A stretch of 64,000 bases of DNA from Dermatemys mawii (lineage: Eukaryota > Chordata > Testudines > Dermatemydidae). The notes under the pieces were generated by a model. That model ran no database searches. It worked only from the letters and a program-made list of their open reading frames with translations, and was not told where the DNA came from. This document shows, piece after piece, positions 1-11,600 of this stretch. The stretch lies in assembly GCA_007922305.1 (NCBI GenBank), contig ML677358.1, positions 14,104,131-14,168,130 of the forward strand, written 5' to 3'. The position numbers were made by a program, and so were the translations under genes. How positions within the stretch are numbered: position 1 is the stretch's first letter; each line of letters starts with the position of its first letter.

Positions 1-2544
1 TGACCCAGCACGGCCTTGTGCTCTGACTCCATTTCACTGAGCACAGCACTGGCATGTGTTTTGTTCCTTTTAAAACCGAGAAATAGAACTTCGCATTTCT
101 CCTCTTCTGCCTCCGTCTGATTCCAGCAGAAGTAAACAGGCAGGGCAGGGGAGGGCAAGCTGCTCTTGGCGGTGGATGGAAGCAGCCATCAGCTTGATAC
201 GGTTGTTGTCAATATCACGTCAGAAGGCTGGGAGAGACCAGACTGATGTAAGGAGAAAGAGGAAGTGAAACAGTTTGGTATGAGAGTGATCTGTGCTGCC
301 CATCCCCATGAGTGAAGAGGAATGAGACATCTCCTCTGTCTGCAGAGCAGGGCTTAGTCTTTGCCCACTGGCAGAAGGAATGGAGTGTGCTGGCTTGATG
401 CAAGCCGTGGCCATGATGAGTCACTCTGCAGCCAAGCTCTTGGATGTGGAAATTTTTCCTCCTCTACTGCTTCTTCCTCCTCCTGCTGTTGCTGGGTAGC
501 TGCAGACAAAGATGAGTCACCCATGTGGATGGTGAGAGAGCTGGGTGGGCCACAGGCATGCAAGGGAGAAAGACGGAGGTAGGTGGACATCACGTAAGGC
601 TAGTGCAAGGTTTCTGTGTTTCCTGGCTGGGCAGATTTCCCTTCTTCCTGATGCAAGGTCTAAGGATTAAACACCTGCATCCACAAAGGTCTGTCCAATG
701 ATAGAAGGCGGCAGCAGCTCCAAGTCCCCACACGCTGCTGCAATTAGGGTAGGTCCTACATAGCAGCAAAGGCGTGCACCTTGGGTTTGGTTTACTGTAG
801 ACTGCACATGCAGGGGGAGAGTTGCTGATTTTTTCCCCCAGGAATCGTCTCAGGCTGCAGGGATCCAGGCTGCATTAAGAAACCCATCAGTGATGCATTC
901 TTTCAGATGCACACCCTATTTCTCTCTGTGTTCCAAGGCCCTCTTCAGTTCCCAACATTCTCCGTGCGGTGCCTGCTCTCTGGTCCCCACTGGCCTCTCT
1001 CTCCATATCAGTGGCTGAGGGCTTGTTCCTTCCACTGATGGTAGAATCCAGAGCTGAGGTCTCCATTACTCTCCCTGGACTGAGGTTTCTCAGAACTGAA
1101 GACCCCTTTTCTAGCTCTTCCTCATTTTGTAAGATATTACATGCTAATTACCAGCGTAAACAGGCAAGAAACAGAAATTCAACAATGGAGGATAAAGTTC
1201 CCTTATGCTGGCTTGCTGAAACACATGCAGCAGGGCATGGAACAAGAGCTGTGGGGAAAAAAACAAAAACCAACCAGCCAAACCAAAAAACCCTTTGACC
1301 CTGATGGGAAAATAAATCCTGTTTTCAGCAGCTGTGCAAGGAGGGACAATTTGTGGTTTATTGTCAAAATTCTATCACTGATTTCCCCAAAGCAAGAGAC
1401 GAAATGGGGCAGTTCCTATGTGAAGACAATAGAGAAGTCCCACTAGACACAACTGGGTGTTAGCTTTCCCAGCAGCCACTGTCACTGTGGAAACAGCTTT
1501 TTGTTTAGTGTAGAGTGGCAGGGAGGGAACTGAGGCAAAAATTGCAAAACACTGATTGAAAAGGCAAAGTTTTGCCCTCCGTTGACTGCACGTTTCAGCT
1601 GACCCAGGGAAAATACTCTTCCAGTTCGCATGAGACACTTCAGAGAAGCAGGAGCTAGCACCTTTGCCCAGTGCTCCAAGTAACGTCCGGTCCAGATTTG
1701 TGAGCCAGTGACACTGGGCTGAGTCACTTGGGGAACAAGAGCCTGTACCATGAGTGGCTGGGGCTTTGCAGGTTTGCATCAGACTTCCACTGGTTTTGAA
1801 TGACTAATGAGAGGTCAGGTTTAAGCCACGCTCTGGTGGTGGGGGAGGGGCCTTGAGGCAGGCACAGAGCTAGAATTCCTCCTGGGATGCTAGATCAGGG
1901 TGCATCAGAAGGGCAGATCTGCCTCCCTTTAAGTGGCCATCGCCTGACTTGTGTGCTGTGCTTATCTATAGCCCTATCCTCACCCTGCCCCCTTCCAGCA
2001 GGCTGATACAACCCTGGCGTTTGCCAGGTTCAGGGCTAATGCTCCCTACTGAGACTGTGCCCAGCATGGGTGTAAATGATCATGGGGGCTACTTCTTGGA
2101 CTCTCCCCCTTCACTTTATCCCTCAGGCAGGGACAGGCTCAACCCAGTTTGTCATTTCCTCCTCCCTCCAAATTAATAGATGAAAATATCGTCAACTAGA
2201 AGACGAGCCCTCAATTCCCTTTTCCATCGCCCCCATGCCAGAGCCCTGGCGAAGAGCAATGGGCTCAGACTGGTGATCATCCCCTGATCTTACAGTATCT
2301 CAGCTAAGAGCCAATGGGGCTTCAAAGTGAGATGTCAACTCAGTGACCCAGATCCTCAGGCTCTTAACTTCCACGGATTGGAGTGGAAGGTAGAGGAGCC
2401 TAAACGGTTTTGAGAATCTGGGCTATTGTGGCTGCTGGACAAACCCACTGGCTGCATCGCTGGGGAGGGGCAGTGCTGTGTATATGGACATTTATACATG
2501 GGTTACAGTCCTCGCTCTCCAGAGAACAGGAATCCGAGTCTGAC
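1..2544. other. CSF1R intron after the transmembrane exon (no exon found)
   Basis: I searched the minus strand for the juxtamembrane exon (expected start KPKYQVRWK-like) and found none, so the intron is longer than 2.5 kb. Apart from the ETS-IRF motif at 255-271 nothing is recognised. Confidence 0.7.
255..271 (+). promoter_or_regulatory. Composite ETS-IRF (PU.1/IRF8-type) motif in CSF1R intron
   Basis: The bases GAAAGAGGAAGTGAAAC hold GGAAGTGAAA (261-270), the consensus ETS-IRF composite element bound by PU.1 with IRF4/IRF8, inside an extended PU.1 site AAAGAGGAAGTG. It lies in the intron after the CSF1R transmembrane exon. Function is inferred. Confidence 0.4.
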
Positions 2545-2657
2545 CTGATTATATTTGTACAGCAGGAAGAGGAGTAGCAGGAGAAGCAGGACCAATAGTC
2601 CCATAGAGGTGGAGAGAATGGGGTTGAAGAGCTCATGTGGGTGCTTCACGATCATTC
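2545..2657 (-). CDS. CSF1R: CSF1R exon 11 (transmembrane helix)
   Basis: Encodes GMIVKHPHELFNPILSTSMG, then a leucine-rich helix LLVLLLLLLLFLLYKYNQ, as in human MALLLLLLLLLLYKYKQ. 113 bp, phase 1 in, phase 0 out. Donor is GTCAGA. This is the last CSF1R exon in the window. Confidence 0.95.
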
Positions 2658-5600
2658 CTGGAGAAACAAAGGCAAGAGGGTGAGAACCAGATATTCAGAT
2701 GTTTATTTCACTAGAACATCATCCACGCTAGCATTTTACCCAACCAGCTGTTTGCTCTAGAATTTCCCTGTACATAATTACACAGGGGGTGGCCCCAGAG
2801 CTGATGTGCTGTCCCCGAAGGAGTCAGGGGAGGGAGGTCTTAATTTTTAAAGATAAAAAATATTGTACTATGAAGTATATAATAGAACAGGGACGAAGGA
2901 CAAAAACTACCCATCCCTGGAGACATGGACAGCTCCTGAGACCCGTATTCAGTGAGAATGTGCCAGAATAAGGACAGAGTAAAATCCTTTTGAGTAAAGA
3001 CCTCAGGATTTGACCCAGAATGGTTAACAATAAAATGAGCCTCTTAGTCCATCTTCCCAGGGCTAGTGCAGGCCTGTTCCATACAGAACACTGTCTAGTG
3101 CTTCCATTCACATATACCTCTGTCCTGGCCTGTGTGTGAGGTATCAGCACCCGCAGATGCATGTCTCTTGTAAGCATTAGTGGAGGGACAGGACTGTCAT
3201 CCAGTCCTAGTAGAATCAACTGGCCTTCTAAACCCAGGAAATATAACTAACCTCCATCTTATCATCTACATCTCAAGCATCTTGTTGTGTGACTCTGCCC
3301 CGATGCTAACTACGGGGTCAACAAAAATTTCTCACTGTGGTAGGAAACCGGAGGATATGATGTACTTGATCTTTGTCAGTATTTTACTTATAAATGTAAC
3401 AACTAAAAGCAGGTTCTGCTGCTGAACAATAGCCAAATTTGGGGGTTGTCTAAGATGGGACGTTTCACTGGCTTCTCCACTGGTTATAGCTCTGCTCAAT
3501 AGCCTGCAAAGTGAAGTTTCACTCTGGATTAAATTAGCAAAGGAGAAAAATGGTATGGCTTTGAGCATAAAAATGAGTGGTTTGGCACATTTTCAGCCTG
3601 GGCTCTGTGTGTGTGTGTGTTGATGCCCTCTACTGGAATTTGATGTACTGATATAACAGTTTCTTTTGTCACTGGCGTTGCTTGCGCAGCTAAGTGAGTA
3701 GCCTATGCTTGTAGTAATAAAAGTCCTGGGTTGAAATCTGTGGGTCTCCATAGATAGTGCCTGATGTAGGGGATAATTATACTAGTGCATTACCTCCTCT
3801 CCCAGATTTCACAGGGTCAGGAGAACAACAGGCAGTGCAGCAAGACCTAGCCTTAGAAATCCAGGATTTACTAACGTACCTACAATGCCATGGCACCAGA
3901 AATGAAATTTCCTCCCAGGCAGAAGATGTATTTGGAAATGCCAGTATGGAATGGATTAGATTAAACTTGAAGACATGTCTTTTCCCCAAAAGAGCCACTT
4001 AGGACCAAGAGAAGGCCAGGCGATCCAAGATGATATTTTCTTCTTGATTTCATTAGGTTTGAATTGATACTGACAGGTATGCTATTTTGGGTGTAATTTC
4101 AGGAATTAGTCATGCATCTCCTGTGGATGTTCTAAAGAGTTGTGTGGCTCAAACCCCTGCCCTAAAGATTTACCCATCATCCCCTCCAGATGATTCAAAC
4201 GCAAATTCTCCAGGTCACCAATGATGTCTTCACAGATGCAAGCAATGAAAACTGAAGTCCTCCTTATCAGGGAAAGGGGAGATATACTTAATCCCTTCAA
4301 GTTAGGATTGATCTGATTGCCCTCTTAATGAACTCAACAAGAACAGTTAGTGGGGCATTTGAAGTGTATGTACAGGAAGACTGGATCCCAAGTGGCCTGT
4401 AGCCATCTTTAATTGAGGCCTGGACTAAATTTATTAATGATCTATAGAGTAAATGCTCTGATTTCTCTCACCTGGAACAGGGACTACGCTATGCGTCTGA
4501 GAGTCATTCCCCTCGCTGTTAATGGCCCAGCAGCAGAAGGTAACATTGTCCTTCAACTCCTTATTTTGAAGGATGCTCTCTACTTCCACCTTTCCAAAGG
4601 GCAATTTCCTTATGACCCATGGGCTGGTGTCATTCCAGATCAGTGTTCTTCCCTGGTCAGATCTGCAGAAACACCAAGCAAGGGAGAAAAAATACATTTC
4701 CATGGACCATGCCAGACTATGAATGGAACCCACTGCTATCTCCTCACAGAGGGCTAGGTGGACCCAAAAGACTAGACAAGCAGTCTGAGGTCACAATGCT
4801 ACACGTTGCCCCACCAATTTCAGAGAGAATAGACCTGCCTAAGGAAGTAATTCAATGGTGGCACCACACTGCCCCCTTGTCCCTGCATTCAGGTGACAGA
4901 CATGGTGCCCAAAGCAGTGCCCCTGCACATAAATGAAAGAACTAGACCCAGCTCCTGCTCACTGCATGGGCTGCATCAGCTCAATTGTGCCAACAATCTC
5001 CTTTCCTAGCAGCTTCCTTACTGGGGAATGGCTCCTCATTTACACCCCTTCCCTAACGATGCACCAGGGCTAGATTTTGGGGCAATGGCACATTAAGCAG
5101 GTCTGCCCTATCAGCAAGTCTGTTTTAGTGTATATTCTAGACACTGCTATTAGGAACGGGTACCCATCACCTTCTGGTGTCAGAAAGCCACCCTTGGGAC
5201 AGACGCTGACATCTATAAACATCTATTTGAAATAGCAGAAGAATTCTTGGTTGTTGTAATATCAGCCAGAACTCTGATATATTGTCTTGTAGCTTTTACA
5301 AGTCTGTGCTGAGCAGCTTAGCAAATGCAGATGCCATCTCTGGGGAATCTCGGATTCCTACTGCAGAGGCAGGGAAGGAAGCGGCGAGCCCTGGCATTGC
5401 GATTGGGTGTCTTGCACCAGGGAAGGCTCCCCAGCCCTCTCTGATGTTTCTTACCTGTCTGCATTCCCAGGGCACTGATACCACTCAATATGTGGAGCAG
5501 GGTAACCACTGGCTGTACAGTGAACGCTCGTGGAGTCATTGAATACCATCTCGACATGATGGACCTTGGGCGGAACTGAATAGGGAATGCAAAGGAGTGT

Positions 5601-8600
5601 TAGATCTGGAAGTCAGATGAACGTTTCAATCCCACTGATTTATGTGCATTGTCGAAATGGCAGGGAGAGTGCTGTGTGTTTGGGAGAAGGGGGTAATAGC
5701 TCCCTTTGGTCTTTTGGTCTGGTCTTTGGGATCCAGGTTCTGCCCCTGCCCCTTCCCTGTGCTATATCTTGGTCATCTGTCTATCCAGTGAGCTAATATC
5801 TTTTACTGGACCAACTTCTCCTGGGTAGGGAGACAAGCTTTCCAGCTGCACAGAGCTCTGCTTCAGGTGTATGCTTGAAAGCTTGTCTCTCATCAGCAGA
5901 AGTTGGCCCAATAAAAGATACTACCTCACCTCCTTTGTCTTTCTAATATCCTGGGACCATCCCGGCTACAACAACGCTGCCTATTCAGAGACCCTGGATA
6001 AATTCACCTCTGCTAAGCTGGAATTTGTAACCATACTGTAGCTTGAATACAGTAAGGAATGTAGTAAGATCTGGTAGAATGTAGTAAGATCTGAAGTAAG
6101 TCCTGGTATTTAATGTAAATATATAATGATCTAGTTGTCATAGTTTACTTGCTGGTAATCCACCGAATACAGTACAGTTGGAAGCTGAACATCTTCCCTA
6201 TGTGCCGACTGCCTTGTTATAGTCTTGGAACTTCTGGCTGTAACACAGGGACAGATGATCCACCATCGTAAAGGGCTTGGAGAGCACCATGATTACTGTG
6301 AAAGGGACACTCTGGCCATCATTACCATCACTGTCCTGAGTGCACCACCCCACAGGCAGAAGTGAGGCAGCATTTAGCCGCTCTGGTCTTCTCAGTGGTG
6401 GCTTTGATTGTTCCTGTGACAGCCGCCTTCCTGGAACTAATTCTGTAAGCTCCTCGTTTGCTGCAGAAAGAGCAAGAACCTTCTCCTTTCATCTCCTTGC
6501 TATCCATGAGCCTGTTGGCTGCTGTGTGGTTTCCACCTGCTGCTTTACAGGTTGGGCAGGACAACAGAGGCAACACAGAGCAGGGCACTTACATTTCAGA
6601 GAGACGCTGAAAGTCATGGATGCATTGGCCTCAGCGTTCGCAGCATAGAATGTATACAGTCCGCTTTCATCTTCTTTCAGCCGGTGCAGGGAGAGCGTGG
6701 TGTTGTACCTGTCCCGAGAGAGATTAAAAGTGACTGAAGGAAGCTGCGTATTATGAAAACAATCCGATCTCTCAATGCCGCACAGTGGTGGTGTAATCAC
6801 TGCATGGCCATTTGCAGCAGCCAGGGTATTCCTAGCAATAATCCACCCCTAGCCTTACGGGGAGGGTTTCAGTGGCACCAATGGGAGTTAGCTGCTCCAT
6901 CCCCTGTGAGAGGCACTGAAAATCTTCCCCGTGGCCATGAGAGAGAAGATGTTGGTCAGGACAGCAGTGTTACTCTCTGTTCTCTTTGGAGAGTGCTGTG
7001 GGGACTTCAGTCTTCAGCCGGCTGGGCTCTAGAGACAGGCAAGAGGGATCTCAGCATCATCTCCACAGGAGCTTCTGTCCCTGCCTTGACCCAGGAGCCT
7101 GGATTAAAAACACCTGTTCCTGTGCTGTGCCAGCCTTGGAGTACTATGAACATTCCCCGACTTCAGCACATCTTAGGTCTGATTTTCAAAGAGGCTGAGC
7201 AAATGCAGCTTCCACTGATCTCAATTGCATTTTGTGATGTCAACAGTGACATGAAAGGCACCATGAACTGGTAAAAGCTGCCGTGTAACATCATTGGCAT
7301 TTCTGGATTGCCAGCCCAGACAGGTCAAAGTCCAGTGGCGATAGCAAAGGTTTGGAAGTTCAGACTCTGGTTCTGTTCCTAGCTCAGCCGCTGACTTTCT
7401 CTGTGGCCATAAGCAAGTCACTTAGCCTCTTGGCAAGAGGTTCTCTCTCTGTGAAATGGAGATTACAATATGACCGCTTCTCTGGACTCAATCAATTCAA
7501 GTTTGCAAGACACTTCTGTGGTAGCACCTTCAGCCAAGGATCTTAAAGTGCCTTGCGAACATGACTTGATTGAGCCCAGAGAGATGGTCATTATTATAAT
7601 CCCTATATGTGTGGAGAGAAGCTGGGGACACTTTTCTCTCCACACCTTCCAAAACAATAACTTCTTACCACCCCCATGGCTGGAGCAGGAGATGGAGTGA
7701 GCAGCTTGTCTCCCAGGTGATGTTCTCCTATTCCCCTTGCAATCTGCAGTGCTCATCCAACAAAGTGATAAAACAGTGTGTTGGAAGAGAGCAAACTCCA
7801 GAGAGGTTATGTACGCCCTCCCCAGAGGGAGAGAGAACTCAGACACTGAGGACAGGCAACGTCTCCAGTTGGTAACTGAGAAGGACCAGGAATGGCCAGC
7901 CACACACATTTTGAAAAGATGGACTTTTCCCTGATTACTCAACTTGCCATCCCATTAGTGGCTCTATCCCATCCCATTAGTATTCCTGAACCCCAAACAT
8001 AGCCCTTAGAACCCCGACTCTGAGTGACAGAGGGCCCTCTCCGTAGTTCAGTGCTCCAGTTCCTCGTCCGGAGGATAATTGTTTGTTTCTGAGAAACAAA
8101 AGGGGAATTACCCAGTTCTTCCCAACTAATAGAACATTCTGTTCTTTAAATGAGCTGTTGTGGTCTGGGTCGGCTCCAGGTTTTGTGGGGCACTGCATAC
8201 AGTGACACATGTGAGGTCCCAGCCAGCTCTTTTCCTATGGCCACATCTCATCTGCCTCTGACCCCCCTCCAGCATTGGCCATTATCCCCCAGCCTGTGTG
8301 AGAGGCTCCATGGCCACAGGTGGAGCTGAAGTGCAAGTGGATGTGGTAGAAGCCACTTAGGGCATTCAGTCTCAGCTGAAGTCCACTGGCCCCAGAGTCA
8401 GCCAGGACCACAGTGGAGGATAGGAGCTGTTGTTCTGGCTGGTGGACTGAGTGTGGATCTGTGGTGGTAATGGAAGGGTCTGATGCAGTAGGAGACCCTC
8501 AGGCGTACGGCTGCCTCCGCCCCAACACATCCCATGGGAATTACAAAGGCACAGCTGTCTTCATCGCTGTGCCTGTTTGGACTGAGACACGCCCCCTGTC

Positions 8601-11600
8601 CTCAGACCACATTTGCATTTTCTTTGCCCCCCAGCTAACAAGTGAACAAACATGAAGGACAATAGCAAATGCCCACGAGAGTGATGGGCACTTCCCCTGT
8701 GATGCCTCCCAAGGAAAGGCTGCCTTGCTCCCTGGATAAGGGAGGGTCATGCCCTTGCCCCTTTAAACTGAGTATTTTCCTACCAGATGATCCCCCTAGA
8801 AGGGGTCTACTGTAGGAGGAGCCTGTTCTCAATGGAAAGGACCCAGCTGGCAGTGTTGGGAATATTCTGCAGATGAGCTCAAAGGACAGAGGAGATACTG
8901 TACCTGTTGTTACCAGGGACCATTTGGTCGTTGGGTAGGGCGCTCACAGAGTGGCGTGAAGGATTCTCATGTGTCCAACTCCAGTTGCTAAGTCTGGGGT
9001 AAGCCTCGACCAAGACGCGCAGTTCCAGATTTCCCCCCAACTTTACTTCGTGGCTGCTGTTCTGCATGGGCAACAGCCGTACGTAACCTCTCTCTGAGGG
9101 ACAAAATGAGCAAAGCCAATCAGGACGAGGACAAAGGTTATCACATTCAGCCCTGTCTTAAGCAGTGCCCAGTTCCACTGATCTCCATAGTCGCCCGCCT
9201 TTACACCAAGGTTGGTTTGGGCGTGGAGAAGTCTTTGCTGATCCCAGTACCCAGCTCAGCCTGATGCAGGACAATGAAATTACGCTCTCTCAGTGCAATG
9301 CTATCTTTTCCTGATGGGCTTTCAGGTGCTCTCAGAGTCTGGGGTGTACCCAGGTCACACTTCATATTAAGGTTCCATTTATAAAGGGTTAATGGATGGC
9401 TCATCCATTGCTAGAGATTGCTAGAGTCCAGCAGGTTAATTGGTTGTTTAAAACCATGGCTTATGACTATCTTTAACCCTATCTGCTGGTGTTCTTATAA
9501 CCATGTGTGACCTACAGAACTCAGGTCTGCAACAAGCGTATAGTATCTATGAACCATTCATTAACACATTATAAATCGAACTTTACTATAAAGTGTGACC
9601 CATACCCAGTTACTGGAGGGAACAGGTGATATGACAAGGACTTGAGCTTAATTAATTAGATGTCAGGATAGCTGGGAAGAGAGGAGGAGCTTAATGCATG
9701 GGATGAGTCAGCTATGCTAAAGAGTGACATGGCTAAACTAGCAAGATGTATCACCTATGAATCCCTCAGAAGTCCAGTCCCTCCCCTTTGCCAAGCCCCT
9801 GGTCTCTACTCCTCTGGGGAGTACATTCAGATCTGAGCCTGCCTTCCCCCACCAGCGCACTACAAACCCCTGCTTTGGTCATCAGCTAATTTAAGGCCAG
9901 GAGCTTCAGAGCTAAAAGGACGAGCTGCTGCTTTTTGAATTATAGACGTTGCTCTTTCAACTTGCATCTGATTTCGACTTTTATTCCCTTCTGTGGATCT
10001 GCCACTGGAGTTGGGCAGAGACCCGCCTTCTCCTACTGTGGGACACACCGTCAGCTTCTGTTTCAACGGCTTCTGGGGTGACCTTGTCCGATGAATTTTT
10101 TTACAGGCTGTTTATTAAACTTGTAGAAAAAGAGAAGATCTTCCCTGGCTTTGCATCTGACTGCACCAGCGACCAGATCACTAACTGGATAGAGGCATCT
10201 GCCCCTTTTCCTGCAAGACACCTGGACTTCCCTTTTCTATCCGCTGTAGTGTTCTGGGATTGAACCACATGGGTCTAATCAGGGAGTCTCCACTGGGAAA
10301 CCAACACAGGAACAAGATTGTGGTGTTACATGCAAATGAATGAGGGAGACGAGGTTGTGCACGTGTGGGCCTGGGCACACACTTCATGATCTCACTTTTC
10401 TTGCCCGCTCAGCAATTGCTCACCTACAACCTGGAGCTCCGTTGAAGAATTACTGGATCCCACAGAATTGTTTGCTACACAACTGTATCGTCCACTGTCT
10501 CCCATTGTCACCGCTGGAATGTAGAGGGTGAAGGAAACGTGATAGTCCTCATGTACAAAGTTGTTGTTGGTCGTGATAGTGACCTGCAGCCACGGGGAAG
10601 GAATGTTAGACTGATTTGTTTTGGAACAGAAATCAGTGTTAGTGTTTACTGTGCCCTTCAGCTTGTTTTCTACCCTACTAGACCTTGTCTGAGAATTTAT
10701 ATGGTAAAATGCAGATATGTGGAGACAAACACAGTTAATTAAAGTCTTCAGCGCATATACTTGTAGCATAGACAGGCATATAGATCTCTTTACAGTCATT
10801 GTCAACCCTTTGATTATGAGCTATAGTTACACTGCATTATCTGAACAGACTGCTATATTTTGTATGCTAATACTGTATCATCCCCTACAGTGAGACATTA
10901 ACAACTCTAAAACAAAAGCGACAAAGAGTCCTGTGGCACCTTATAGACTAACAGACGTATTGGTGCATAAGCTTTCGTGGGTGAATACTCACTTCGTCAG
11001 ATGCATGATCTGCAGATCCAGACTAACACGGCTACTCCTCTGATAACTCGAAAACAGGAACTACTATTTTATCTAATCTAACCTAGGTTTTTAAAATGCA
11101 CTCATCAAAGTTTTATCTATGTAAGAAAAGTATTAAAATCAACCCATAATGTATTGAAGTCAACACAAGAAAATCTCCCTCGCCCTCCCCTACACTAGAG
11201 GAGTGTGTGCACAGTGAGGGTGTTTGTTGTTTTATAAGCTAGGGTGTTGATGGGATTACTGGGGCAAGACTGGCTGGAAGAAGTGGGTTTTACATGTCTT
11301 TTTGCAGGCACCGAGGTTCATGTTCAGCGAACCCCGATAAAACAACACCCATTTCATTCTCTAGTACAGTGAGCCACCAAGAATGTGTGTACGTGTCTCT
11401 TAACCCTTTGTAGACTGTCACCGCAACAAAGGTGAGGAAGGATGGCTGTGCTTAGGTCTCCAGCATTTATGTACAATACGCAGTCTAATCATGCGCTTCA
11501 GTACTGTGCTCCCATCAGCTGCTACCATACGGAAGACTCTGTGAGTCAGGAATGACTCTTGCCATCCTCTCCCTCCCCATTTTCCAGAGAAATCTGATTC

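Noticed and set aside
6753..7274. 173-codon plus-strand open frame in a CSF1R intron
   Set aside because: No domain or family likeness and no partner exons; overlaps ordinary intron sequence.
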